The notes beneath the pieces were generated by a model. The model had not been told where the DNA came from. It saw nothing but the letters and a program-made list of their open reading frames with translations, and made no database searches. From the NCBI GenBank assembly GCA_944381575.1, contig CALWLS010000004.1, positions 167,420 to 231,419 of the forward strand: a stretch of 64,000 nucleotides of DNA, read 5' to 3'. Each line of letters begins with the position of its first letter. The first letter of the stretch is position 1. Origin of the DNA: an uncultured Lachnospiraceae bacterium (GTDB lineage Bacteria > Bacillota > Clostridia > Lachnospirales > Lachnospiraceae). Below, piece by piece: positions 41,112 through 50,343 of the stretch. The position numbers and the translations under genes were made by a program.

Positions 41112-41849
41112 ATGCGGGATTATAAAAAAGAATTTGAGGATAGAGTTGCATTCATCAGAAACTTAGTCGCAAAGAGCGGCGCCAGAGGCATAATCTTTGG
41201 AAACAGCGGCGGCAAGGACTCTGCCCTCGTCGGTATTCTATGCAAAGCCGCCTGTGATAATACCATAGGGCTCATTATGCCCTGTTCCTCCAAGAGGAAT
41301 TTCGGCATAGATACTGAAGACGGAAAAAAATTAGCTGAACAATACGGCATCGAAACGAGGATAATTGACCTTACCCCTGTAAGGGAAGCGGAGCTTAAGC
41401 AGCTCTCCGGTATAACCGAAATGACAGAGCATTCCGCTGCCAATATCGCTCCGAGGCTCCGCATGACTACTCTTTATTCCGTAGCGGGAAGCGAAGGCCT
41501 GCTCGTTGCCGGAACAGGCAACCGAAGCGAGATATATGTAGGTTACTTTACAAAGTGGGGCGACGGCGCCTGTGATTTTAATCCTATATCGGATCTTACA
41601 GTCACTGAGGTCTACGAATTCCTCCGCTATCTCGATGCGCCTCTCAGCATAATAGAAAAAGCCCCGTCCGCAGGCCTCTATGAGGGTCAGACAGACGAGA
41701 CTGAGATGGGCATAAAATACAGCGACATAGACGCACTGCTCCTTAATGGCACAGACAGCGTATCAAACAAGGATGCCTTGGAAAAGATAGAGCGTATGCA
41801 CGCAGGCTCGCTGCATAAGACTGTTCCCGTAAAACATTTTAAACCATAA
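41112..41849 (+). CDS. nadE: NH3-dependent NAD+ synthetase
   Basis: I start at ATG 41112 (MRDYKKEFEDRVAFIRNLVA), nine bases from GGAG; the upstream TTG start is less likely. 245 residues. The P-loop GNSGGKDSALVG (pyrophosphatase type) and the blocks VAGTGNRSEIYVGYFTKWGD and DLTVTEVYEFLRYL match NadE. It turns deamido-NAD+ to NAD+ with ammonia; no glutaminase domain is fused. Confidence 0.92.
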   Translation: MRDYKKEFEDRVAFIRNLVAKSGARGIIFGNSGGKDSALVGILCKAACDNTIGLIMPCSSKRNFGIDTEDGKKLAEQYGIETRIIDLTPVREAELKQLSGITEMTEHSAANIAPRLRMTTLYSVAGSEGLLVAGTGNRSEIYVGYFTKWGDGACDFNPISDLTVTEVYEFLRYLDAPLSIIEKAPSAGLYEGQTDETEMGIKYSDIDALLLNGTDSVSNKDALEKIERMHAGSLHKTVPVKHFKP

Positions 41850-41911
41850 TGCTTTACTGAAATTATGACATTAGCTGGCATAAAGCATATCCGCCTTATA
41901 CGCCTGACAGT

Positions 41912-42223
41912 TCATGCTTCCTCATCAAGCGCTTCAATATAAAAGCTTACCGGCCTGAAGCCGTCGTTACAGGAGATCATCGCCGATCTCCTGTTTTTCA
42001 TCCATCCTTCATAAATATCCTCACCGCCGTAAGCAAGCGTCATGACAAAGGGGGAAATGCTCTCCCATGCGCTTTCACAGAATCCCTCAGGCCTCTTCCA
42101 GCCTTCCGCGGTGAATTCCATGCCCTCCTTCATGTCACAGGCATGTTCCATGGGATTTTCATATTTCTCAATAAGATCGTCATATCTTGCCGTTTTCATG
42201 ACGGTGATCCTGATCCGTTTCAT
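41912..42223 (-). CDS. TIGR04076-family protein
   Basis: A 103-residue protein. The single Cys-containing blocks (MEHACDMKEGMEF; MISCNDGFRPVSFYIEAL) and CESAWESISPFVMTLAYGG match TIGR04076, a small Clostridia family of unknown function. It overlaps the Spx-like gene stop by four bases. Confidence 0.8.
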   Translation of the reverse strand: MKRIRITVMKTARYDDLIEKYENPMEHACDMKEGMEFTAEGWKRPEGFCESAWESISPFVMTLAYGGEDIYEGWMKNRRSAMISCNDGFRPVSFYIEALDEEA

Positions 42224-42576
42224 ATAAGCTTATCCTGCCATTCCTGCTCTTTAAATCCGACCAGCACCTTCCCGTCCTCCGTCAAAAATATAGGACGCTT
42301 TACGAGCATGCCGTCCGTTGCAAGCAGTTTAGTCTGCTCCTCATCACTCATGATGCTAAGCTTATCCTTAATGCCCAGGGATTTATACAGCTGTCCGCTG
42401 GTATTAAAAAACTTCTTGGCCGGAATGCCGCTTTGCTCTATCCAGTTTTTAAGCTCCTCAGCCGAAGGATTATCCTCTTTTATTGGACGCTTCTCAAACT
42501 CTATACCATGCTCTCCAAGCCATTTCTCAGCTTTTTTGCATGTGCCGCATCTGTCATAACATATAAATGTGTTCAT
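42220..42576 (-). CDS. Spx/ArsC-family thioredoxin-fold protein
   Basis: A 118-residue protein with the redox motif CYDRCGTCKKAEKWL (CGTC) near the N-terminus, then RPIKEDNPSAEEL and VKRPIFLTEDGKVLVGF. It fits the ArsC/Spx family: either a thiol-dependent reductase or an Spx-like RNA polymerase binder. The CxxC followed by WL favours the YusI/ArsC-like branch. Confidence 0.85.
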   Translation of the reverse strand: MNTFICYDRCGTCKKAEKWLGEHGIEFEKRPIKEDNPSAEELKNWIEQSGIPAKKFFNTSGQLYKSLGIKDKLSIMSDEEQTKLLATDGMLVKRPIFLTEDGKVLVGFKEQEWQDKLI

Positions 42577-42613
42577 GGTCCCTCCTTTTATTTTCTATTT
42601 CAATGTTCGCTTT

Positions 42614-43993
42614 TCAAAATTTCCGCTCCAACTTCACGACACATTCGCAATGCACCGTCTGCGGGAACATGTCGCAGGGCTTCACGCGCTTAAGCTCATA
42701 GCCGTTTGAGCATAAAAATTTGAGATCCCTTGCCAGAGTCGCAGGATCGCAGGAAACATATACTACCCTCTTAGGGGCAATGGAAACTATCGTCTTGAGG
42801 CATTTTATATCGCAGCCCTTCCTTGGCGGGTCTACAACGATAACATCCACGTGTCCGTCCGGCTTACCCTTATGCTCCTCATGCCAACGGGGAAGCACTT
42901 CTTCAGCCCTTCCCACATAAAATTCAGCGTTATCTATATTGTTTATTACGGCATTTTCCCTTGCATCCTCTATAGCCTCCGGAACGATCTCCACTCCCAA
43001 GACCTTTTTTGCCTTTCCCGCAAGGAACAGGGATATGGTCCCTACTCCGCAGTAGAGATCCCAGACATTTTCCGTACCCGTAAGCTCCGCAAATTCCAAC
43101 GCCGCAGCGTACAGCCTTTCCATCTGTACAGAATTGACCTGGAAAAATGATCTTGGTGATATCTTAAACCTGACTCCGCCCACGATGTCCTCGATATATC
43201 CGTCTCCGTACAGATTGACCACCAGGCCGTCCATTATCACATTCGTCCTGTTCTTATTGATACAGATATCAATTGTCCTTATGCCGGGGGCTGCTGCCAA
43301 AAGCCTTTTGCAGAGCCTGTCTGAGGCCTTTAGCCTGTCGGCATTAATTACAAGACACACCATTATCTCCCCGGTATTGTGGCCCTTTCGGATCATCACA
43401 TGGCGTACAGTGCCGCAGTGGGCAGTCTCATCGTAAGGCTCTATATGCTCCTCCTCCATAAATGAGATAACGGCTTTTAATATATCCTTATTTTCCTCAT
43501 AGCCTAAAAGGCAGTCCTCACACTCTATTATGCTGTGAGTCCGTCCGGCAAAAAATCCGGCTATGATACGTCCGTCCTTTGACCTGCCGATAGGATAGAT
43601 CGCCTTGTTCCTGTATCTGAAGGGCTCCTCCATGCCTATTATCGGCTCCGTCTTATCGATATCAAAGCCGCCGATGCGCTTTAATGCATTCAGGACCCTG
43701 TTTTCCTTAAATTTCAGCTGGGCGGCGTAGCTCATCTGCTGCAGCTGACAGCCTCCGCATGCCCTTGCCTTTGGACATTTAGGATCCCGCCGGTCCGCTG
43801 AAGGAGTCAGTACCTCTACGACCCTCGCATAACCATAGCTTTTTTTCAGCTTTGTACAGGCAGCCCTTACCTTGTCTCCCGGCACTGTATCCTTAATAAA
43901 CCAGGTAAATCCCTCAGTCCTTCCTATGCCGCTGCCCTCATCGGAGATATCCGTGATCTCCGTTTCAAACTCCTCGTTTTTTTCGTATATCAT
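42614..43993 (-). CDS. rlmD: 23S rRNA (uracil-C5)-methyltransferase, RlmD/TrmA type
   Basis: A 459-residue protein. TRAM domain at 1-60, Fe-S cluster ligands CPKARACGGC, then the SAM-binding domain (NVWDLYCGVGTISLFLAGKA) and the catalytic motifs VVDPPRKGC and VYVSCDPATLARDL. It methylates a uracil of 23S rRNA. Clostridia often have several paralogues, so the exact site is uncertain. Confidence 0.9.
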   Translation of the reverse strand: MIYEKNEEFETEITDISDEGSGIGRTEGFTWFIKDTVPGDKVRAACTKLKKSYGYARVVEVLTPSADRRDPKCPKARACGGCQLQQMSYAAQLKFKENRVLNALKRIGGFDIDKTEPIIGMEEPFRYRNKAIYPIGRSKDGRIIAGFFAGRTHSIIECEDCLLGYEENKDILKAVISFMEEEHIEPYDETAHCGTVRHVMIRKGHNTGEIMVCLVINADRLKASDRLCKRLLAAAPGIRTIDICINKNRTNVIMDGLVVNLYGDGYIEDIVGGVRFKISPRSFFQVNSVQMERLYAAALEFAELTGTENVWDLYCGVGTISLFLAGKAKKVLGVEIVPEAIEDARENAVINNIDNAEFYVGRAEEVLPRWHEEHKGKPDGHVDVIVVDPPRKGCDIKCLKTIVSIAPKRVVYVSCDPATLARDLKFLCSNGYELKRVKPCDMFPQTVHCECVVKLERKF

Positions 43994-44082
43994 TTATCCT
44001 CTCTCCGATAAAACAGAAAATGCAGATGCAGAGCGTTCAGTATCACACCGTATCAAGCGTAGGGGCAGGCCCAACAGCAGTA

Positions 44083-45615
44083 TCACCGCTCGCCGGCCGT
44101 TACCGTAAATGTCATGTCGCGGTATTCTCCCGCTGCCGGTCTCTTTAATATTATCTCTACGGATGCTCCCGGATCCAGACGCCTTATAGCTCTCTGATAA
44201 TCCCCCATGCCGCCTATCTCATCTCCGTTTACCGAACTTATGATATCCCCGCGCATTATACCGGCGGTATATGCAGGACTGTCCTGATCCACGCCGGTCA
44301 CATAGCAGCCCTCCGGTATGCCGCTGTATTTCATATCAAATGTAACGTCGGCCCCCATAACTCCGGTATAGGCGATCTTTTCTCCGGCCTTTAATGCGTT
44401 TACGGTATCATTAAGCGAATAGCATGTAACGATCCTCGAAAGCCCGTCATCCACCCCTAAAGACCCGGCCCCCGTCCCGGCTATGCCGATCAGCCGTCCC
44501 TCATAATCTATAAAAAACGTGCCTCTCCCGGCATCCGACAGGGCGTCAGTGTAAGCCACTCTCTGGCTGACGTCATATCCCGCCTCGCTGTCATTTATAT
44601 ACCCTATATCTCCAAAGGAATAGGAGCCTGATACGCCCAATGGTGAACCGCAGGCTATCACCGCTTCACCGTTTTCAATTGTTTCTCTTGCGGCAAATTC
44701 AATGCCCTCGAGCTCATCCAACATATGCTCATCCAGCCCGCTCTCAGTAGACACCGCCAACACGCATAAGCCGTCCTCATTTGAAAACTGCTTTACAAAG
44801 GCATCCACCGACACCCCGTTGTGGAATTTCACCCTTACGCTTTCCGACTGGGCGGCGCCGCTGGTGGTAAGTATCAGTATCTCATTCCTGCCCACGGTGG
44901 TGATCACTCCTGAAAATGTCTCCGTATTGGATTCCTCATTGTCAAACCAGGTAGTTCCCGTGGAGGTGGCGCTTACCGTAACGAAATATTTTTGACTGTT
45001 TTCTATGGCTGAGGCCCTCATCTCACTAAAGCTTATCTCCGCAGCATTCTCATCAGCTTCACCTCTGTTAAGCTCCCCGGCCCCGGTCCCTGTCCCGTAG
45101 ACCTCACCGCCGCTGCCATTTCCGGCAGTCTGTCCGGTCAGCCCGTCATTCGCCGGACTCCCCGGATTTTCATGAGTTTCAGTGTTTCCATTGACATCTG
45201 CATTTCCAGCACTCATATCACCAACAGGCTGTCCCTGAGCATCCAAGGCTCCATCAGCAGCCTGACCCGATCCTTCCGGATCTGTTGAAACACCGGTTTC
45301 ATCCATGCTTTCAGGATCCGTACCCACCGGCGGCATGACGTCATTTCCTTCCATGTCCGTCATGTGAAGCTGTTCATCCGCCTTTGAAGTTTTATCTCCT
45401 GCGTCATAAGACATATTGCTGAGCATATTTACCCCGCAGAAGGTAAGGGCCGCCGCAAGACCGAAAGCTACTCCGCACATGGCAGCCACTGCAGTATATT
45501 TTCCCGCCCTCGAGAGCGTCAGCTTCCTGCCGGTTATCTTTTCCGTGATAAGGCTTTTTTTGTCACGGGTCTCTCCGTTTTCCGTACTGCTAATTCTGTT
45601 TTTATCCTCAGACAT
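44083..45615 (-). CDS. Membrane-anchored HtrA-like protein with PDZ domain and degenerate protease site
   Basis: A 510-residue protein: cytoplasmic 1-37, one membrane helix (about 38-62), a long low-complexity outer linker (about 75-200), then a trypsin-like fold (about 210-400) and a PDZ domain (about 405-505; VTGVDQDSPAYTAGIMRGDI). The usual GNSGGP is replaced by DAGRGTFF and the usual His region (TNxHV) by ILTTSGAAQS, so it should not cut peptides. It may be a sensor or scaffold for misfolded proteins. Confidence 0.85.
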   Translation of the reverse strand: MSEDKNRISSTENGETRDKKSLITEKITGRKLTLSRAGKYTAVAAMCGVAFGLAAALTFCGVNMLSNMSYDAGDKTSKADEQLHMTDMEGNDVMPPVGTDPESMDETGVSTDPEGSGQAADGALDAQGQPVGDMSAGNADVNGNTETHENPGSPANDGLTGQTAGNGSGGEVYGTGTGAGELNRGEADENAAEISFSEMRASAIENSQKYFVTVSATSTGTTWFDNEESNTETFSGVITTVGRNEILILTTSGAAQSESVRVKFHNGVSVDAFVKQFSNEDGLCVLAVSTESGLDEHMLDELEGIEFAARETIENGEAVIACGSPLGVSGSYSFGDIGYINDSEAGYDVSQRVAYTDALSDAGRGTFFIDYEGRLIGIAGTGAGSLGVDDGLSRIVTCYSLNDTVNALKAGEKIAYTGVMGADVTFDMKYSGIPEGCYVTGVDQDSPAYTAGIMRGDIISSVNGDEIGGMGDYQRAIRRLDPGASVEIILKRPAAGEYRDMTFTVTAGER

Positions 45616-45727
45616 AACGATTTCTCTCCGAATTACATCCGTATTACAGATCCTAAGACCTCTTAAGCTTCTGCCGCTCCTTCTCCCCTGCCATCAAAGC
45701 TTAAAGGGTGCGGCTTAAAGGTTTGCA

Positions 45728-45736
45728 TGTTATAAT
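45728..45736 (+). promoter_or_regulatory. Extended -10 promoter of the sensor kinase gene
   Basis: TGTTATAAT, 64 bases before ATG 45800. It lies in the 184-base divergent region shared with the HtrA-like gene. Confidence 0.5.
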
Positions 45737-45799
45737 GTCCTTATATTAAACCCATAATGTTAACTAACTATTAATAACTGATACTTTTTTACTTAAACC

Positions 45800-47200
45800 A
45801 TGTTCAGATCCATATATTCCAAGTTCATTATAGGCTACATCCTCTTTGGATGCATAGGATTTATAGTCGTAGCCATCTTTTCACAGAAGATGACCTATAA
45901 CTACCTCGTGCAGCAGAACGCCGGGAAGCTTTATGACGAGGCCGTCCTCATGGCCTCCACCTATGAGGAGGGAGATTACTATTTTAATGATATCCATACG
46001 GATACTGAAAATGACGTAAGCCTCGTGGCAGGCTTTTTAAATGCCGATATATGGATAGTTGACCCGGACGGCACCATAATGCTGGATTCCGATGATGGTA
46101 AATTAAACGGCCGCATTATTAACGGCTTCGATCCGGCCTTAAGGTCCTCCGTATATCAGATCGGATATTTTTACGGCATGTTCAATAAGGAAATGCTGTC
46201 TGTCATGGCGCCCATAAATCACGAATATACCAACATAGGCTATATAGTCATACACTACCCTATGTCTCTTGTCGTATCCTCCACCAATGAGATACTCAAC
46301 ATAGTATATATCACGGCCCTTATTATTTTCATACTTTCCTTTGTGATACTCATAGTTTTTACCATATACGTGTACGTACCGTTAAAATCCATAACCGCCG
46401 GAGCCAAGGAGTACGCCTCCGGCCACCTTGACTATAAGATAAAGCTGCACGAATCCCATGACGAGGTAAAATACCTCGGCGATACCTTAAACTACATGGC
46501 CGCTGAGCTCAATAACTCCGAGCATCTGCAGAGGGATTTTATTTCCAATGTCTCCCACGACTTCAGATCTCCTCTTACCAGCATAAAAGGATATCTTGAG
46601 GCAATACTTGACGGTACCATACCTCAGGAAGCCCAGGAAAAATATCTTAAGCGCGTCATAGCCGAAACCGAACGCCTTTCCAAGCTTACCGAGGGCATGA
46701 TCTCCCTTGGAGCTATCGAAATGAAGAGCCGTCTTAAGCTCTCACGTTTTGATATAAATGAAACGATAAGGAATGTCTGCAGCGCCAATGAAAATATCTG
46801 CAGCAAAAAGAATATAGGCTTTGAGCTTGTATTTGAGGATAATTCAGAGCTCGTATATGCCGATGAGGAAAAGATCAAGCAGGTCCTCTATAATCTGATA
46901 GATAACGCGATAAAATTCTCACACAATGACTCCACCATAACCGTCCGCACCTATGTAAGGCAGAAAAAGGTCTTTGTGTCTGTCAAGGATACCGGAATAG
47001 GCATCCCAAAGAGCTCCATTAAAAAGATATGGGACCGTTTTTATAAAACGGATGTATCAAGAGGAAAGGACAAATCCGGAACAGGTCTTGGCTTAAGCAT
47101 AGTAAAGGAGATAATCCAGTCCCACAATGAAACCATCGACGTGGTATCCACTGAGGGCGTCGGGACTGAATTTACCTTTTCCCTTGCCCTTTCGGAATAA
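45800..47200 (+). CDS. Sensor histidine kinase (orphan)
   Basis: A 466-residue membrane kinase: helix at 8-28, an extracellular sensor part (about 30-160), a second helix (165-190), HAMP (190-240), the phosphoacceptor NVSHDFRSPLTSIKGYLEAI (His about 253), and the ATPase boxes NLIDNAIKFSHN, DTGIGIP and GTGLGLSIVKEI. No response regulator gene is adjacent. It is divergent from the HtrA-like gene, so the two may share a signal. Confidence 0.92.
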   Translation: MFRSIYSKFIIGYILFGCIGFIVVAIFSQKMTYNYLVQQNAGKLYDEAVLMASTYEEGDYYFNDIHTDTENDVSLVAGFLNADIWIVDPDGTIMLDSDDGKLNGRIINGFDPALRSSVYQIGYFYGMFNKEMLSVMAPINHEYTNIGYIVIHYPMSLVVSSTNEILNIVYITALIIFILSFVILIVFTIYVYVPLKSITAGAKEYASGHLDYKIKLHESHDEVKYLGDTLNYMAAELNNSEHLQRDFISNVSHDFRSPLTSIKGYLEAILDGTIPQEAQEKYLKRVIAETERLSKLTEGMISLGAIEMKSRLKLSRFDINETIRNVCSANENICSKKNIGFELVFEDNSELVYADEEKIKQVLYNLIDNAIKFSHNDSTITVRTYVRQKKVFVSVKDTGIGIPKSSIKKIWDRFYKTDVSRGKDKSGTGLGLSIVKEIIQSHNETIDVVSTEGVGTEFTFSLALSE

Positions 47201-47203
47201 AGC

Positions 47204-48697
47204 TTAGTATCTGATCCTGTAAATGGTGTTTCCGCTTACGACGTAGAGCTCTCCGTTCTTTCCCGAAGGGGATACGGAGGTTATGGAGCCCTCCTCAAAT
47301 TCGAAGGTCCCCCTTAAATTTCCCTTTCCGCTGTAGACGCGGATCTCATGGCTGTCATATACGACTGCTACATCTCCGCACACCGACATGGACTTATACT
47401 CAATGTCCACATCCGCTTCTCCTGTCTTACTGCCGCGGTTATTGAAGGTTATAAGCTTATACTTTCCTTCGCCGTCCGATGTCTCTACCTCATATCTGTT
47501 TTTACCGTCATCCGGCGTGCCGGTAACATCAGAGGCTGTGTCTCCGCCGTCATTTACTGCAGCCTCTTCCGCTGCTTCAGCATTGCTGTCAGAGCTTTCG
47601 GAGCCATCAGAGCCTGCCGTCTCTGCTCCGGCGCTTTCAGACTCAGCGTCATCTGATGCCTTTCCTTCAGCCTCTGTCTTATCTTCAGCCGCAGCCCCAG
47701 CGTTATCAATAAGTTCGGCATGCTCATCGTATCCTGTATTTTCCAGCAGCACGGCGCTGAAGGCTTCAGCAGAACCGACGGCCATCATTTTCTCCTCAAA
47801 GGTCACATGGGCCAGCACCTCCGGCGAATTCAGCACCTCCGTGGAAAAGAATACCGCGCCGCCGTCATAAAACGCCTGGCTGTACTCATTTGTCGAAAAA
47901 TAAACCTTTCCGGCTATATGTCCCGCAAACTCATCCTTAAATCCGCCCACTACGCGCCTTGCATCCGTATTCTGTCCAACAGAACCGAAGTTCCTGAATA
48001 CGACATTATTTACTATCTGTCCGCTCTCCATCCCCACGTATGATGTGATAAGCTCCGTACCGTCCGGTGAAACATCTATATCAAACGGATAGCCGTCGCC
48101 GGTAAGTATGGACTTGACCGACAGATCTATAGGGCTTCCATCAGGATTGAAGGCAGTGATATACTCCGCATCCGAATCGTTGAGAACGGCATATACCACG
48201 CCGTTATCCGCCACCCTTACCAAAGATATCGGAAGCACGGTCTCACTTGCTCCCGTAAGCGTCGTTCCGTCAAAAATGTAGATATCAGTGGCCCCCTGAT
48301 CCGCTATAACGGCGTAATTTTTACTGACATCAATTATTGGAGCATTCATCTGATAGCTCCTGTCCCATACCGCGTTGCCGTTTTTATCGATCAGCTCCGC
48401 ACCGTCCTTGGTATATTTTATAAGCCCGCCGTTAAAAGGCACATAGCCCTTAAATGTATCTATCTCTCCGTCAGTCTGCTCCTCTTTTCTTTCCCATACG
48501 ATGGAGTACTCGTTACTCACTGAAAAATTCATAAAATAATATGCTCCGTACATAAGGGCGGCGAAGCATACGACAATCAATATATACACTAAAAGGGAAG
48601 GACGATCTCCGCCTTCCCTTATATCATCATTTTTACTTATTACACTGTTTTTAAGCCTGCTTTTTAATTCAGCCCGGCTCTCATGAGTATCAGCCAA
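47204..48697 (-). CDS. DUF5711 membrane-anchored beta-propeller-like protein
   Basis: I start at TTG 48697 (LADTHESRAELKSRLKN), which follows GGGGAG and overlaps the nucleotidyltransferase stop; the longer frame has no ribosome site. 497 residues. One membrane helix (about 35-58), then repeated beta-rich blades and an acidic Glu/Ser/Ala-rich loop (about 320-395). It ends VSGNTIYRIRY. The family is DUF5711; function unknown, presumably at the outer face. Confidence 0.8.
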   Translation of the reverse strand: MADTHESRAELKSRLKNSVISKNDDIREGGDRPSLLVYILIVVCFAALMYGAYYFMNFSVSNEYSIVWERKEEQTDGEIDTFKGYVPFNGGLIKYTKDGAELIDKNGNAVWDRSYQMNAPIIDVSKNYAVIADQGATDIYIFDGTTLTGASETVLPISLVRVADNGVVYAVLNDSDAEYITAFNPDGSPIDLSVKSILTGDGYPFDIDVSPDGTELITSYVGMESGQIVNNVVFRNFGSVGQNTDARRVVGGFKDEFAGHIAGKVYFSTNEYSQAFYDGGAVFFSTEVLNSPEVLAHVTFEEKMMAVGSAEAFSAVLLENTGYDEHAELIDNAGAAAEDKTEAEGKASDDAESESAGAETAGSDGSESSDSNAEAAEEAAVNDGGDTASDVTGTPDDGKNRYEVETSDGEGKYKLITFNNRGSKTGEADVDIEYKSMSVCGDVAVVYDSHEIRVYSGKGNLRGTFEFEEGSITSVSPSGKNGELYVVSGNTIYRIRY

Positions 48698-49613
48698 AGA
48701 GTTTCTCCCCGTAGACCTTGTCGTCCACCATCCTCCTGATGGCGTCCGCAACATACTGTCTGTCCTCCTGGTAGGTCACTCCGTACCACTTATCCTCTAT
48801 CGGAAGTACCTTTACCTTTGCAAGTCCTCCCTGTATGAGTCCGTCTATCACTACCGGAAGCAGATACTCAGATTTTATATCATCTGCTTTCAGGCTGTCA
48901 AGGAACTTAGGGAACCCTTCTCCAAGCACCTTTATGATGTTTGGCTTTAATCCCCACATGTTCATGGACACTAAGGACTTCTCGTCAAGCTCACGTTCTC
49001 TGCCATCTACGTCCTCGCCCGTTACTTTTCCTTCTTTTCTTCCGATCTTATAGGTCTCAGTGACTGATCTTAAGTACCCGTCTTCGTTCTGGCTGCAGAC
49101 TCCTCTTGCTACCGTTCCGCTCTCGCTCAAGGTGTTTCCGAGTATGTATCCCGCCATGCAGTAATCATACACTTCATCATCTTCACTCATCTCATTTGTG
49201 AGATATTCATGGAGCGCCTTAAAGGATCCGGCTCCGTAAAAGTCGTCCGCATTTATAACGGCGAATGGGCAGTCGATCACTTCCCTCGCTGCCCATACTG
49301 CCTGCGCCGTTCCCCATGGCTTTTTTCTTCCTTCCGGAGTCTTGTAGCCCTCCGGAAGGTCATTCATTTCCTGGTATACGTAATCTACCGGCGCTATCCT
49401 TTCTATGCGCTTTCCGATCACTTCCCTGAATTCCTCCTCTATATCCTTACGGATAATGAAGATTATCTTATTAAAGCCTGCTTTCAACGCATCGTGAATA
49501 CTGTAATCAATGATAATTTCGCCGCTCGGCCCTACCTTGGCTAACTGTTTTATCCCTGCGCCGTAGCGTGAGCCTATTCCGGCAGCCATTATTACTAATG
49601 CAGTTTCTCTCAT
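48690..49613 (-). CDS. Sugar-phosphate nucleotidyltransferase
   Basis: A 307-residue protein with MAAGIGSRYGAGIKQLAKVG, the nucleotide-binding loop of the NTP_transferase family, and AVINADDFYGAGSFKALHEY for the metal Asp. The exact sugar is not evident. It lies five bases after the V-ATPase subunit D gene and overlaps the DUF5711 gene, so it is read in the same unit. Confidence 0.85.
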   Translation of the reverse strand: MRETALVIMAAGIGSRYGAGIKQLAKVGPSGEIIIDYSIHDALKAGFNKIIFIIRKDIEEEFREVIGKRIERIAPVDYVYQEMNDLPEGYKTPEGRKKPWGTAQAVWAAREVIDCPFAVINADDFYGAGSFKALHEYLTNEMSEDDEVYDYCMAGYILGNTLSESGTVARGVCSQNEDGYLRSVTETYKIGRKEGKVTGEDVDGRERELDEKSLVSMNMWGLKPNIIKVLGEGFPKFLDSLKADDIKSEYLLPVVIDGLIQGGLAKVKVLPIEDKWYGVTYQEDRQYVADAIRRMVDDKVYGEKLFG

Positions 49614-49618
49614 TTATT

Positions 49619-50329
49619 CTACTCTTCCTCAGCTCCGGTTATTATTTCGATCCTGTGGGCATTCTGTCCGTCAGGTCTCTCATCATACTTATGAGCTGCC
49701 TCAAGCATCATATCCTTGACTTTCATCAGCCTTATCTGCGAGCTTCGCTCGTTTTCATCCAGCTTCATCTTGATATACTTGATGCTTTCCTCCGTCTCCG
49801 GGATCATGACGTGTTCCAGAGCATTGACACGCCTTCTTGTTTTTTCGATCTCTGCGGCCATCAGCTGGCAGGATTTCTCCCTCTCAGCCAAAAGCAGCAT
49901 ATCCGGAAGCAGATCGGCAATGCTTTTTACGGCACTGTCGAGATCTGCCGAGGTGAATGCAAATCCGTATGAGTAAATGTCATTTGTGTCTGAGGTACGG
50001 GTCTTATATGTAAACTCCGGTATCTCGACAGACATGACGTTTTTAGTGGACGCTTCCAGATAGACCTCCTGCTTCGGGCTCATGAGCGCCACGTTAAGCG
50101 CTTCCGCGCTCATGCCGGCCCTGGCCATTACGAAGTTCCTGTTGCAGTCCTCTATGCCCTTCTCTACTTTTTCGCGAAGCTCTTTATTTTCCCTGACAAG
50201 GATCAGGAACTGTCTCATCAGCTCATCGCGTTTATCCTTAAGGAGCTTGTGTCCGCGGCGTGCGGTCTTCAGCTTGTTCTTAAGGCGGGTCAGTTCCATC
50301 CTCGTAGGATTAACCTGTGCCTTTGCCAT
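49619..50329 (-). CDS. ntpD: V-type ATPase subunit D (central stalk)
   Basis: A 236-residue coiled-coil protein, MAKAQVNPTRMELTRLKNKL and RRGHKLLKDKRDEL, diagnostic of subunit D. The long paired helices form the rotor shaft inside A3B3. Last V-ATPase gene of the operon. Confidence 0.95.
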   Translation of the reverse strand: MAKAQVNPTRMELTRLKNKLKTARRGHKLLKDKRDELMRQFLILVRENKELREKVEKGIEDCNRNFVMARAGMSAEALNVALMSPKQEVYLEASTKNVMSVEIPEFTYKTRTSDTNDIYSYGFAFTSADLDSAVKSIADLLPDMLLLAEREKSCQLMAAEIEKTRRRVNALEHVMIPETEESIKYIKMKLDENERSSQIRLMKVKDMMLEAAHKYDERPDGQNAHRIEIITGAEEE

Positions 50330-50343
50330 ATTGACCCTTTCCC

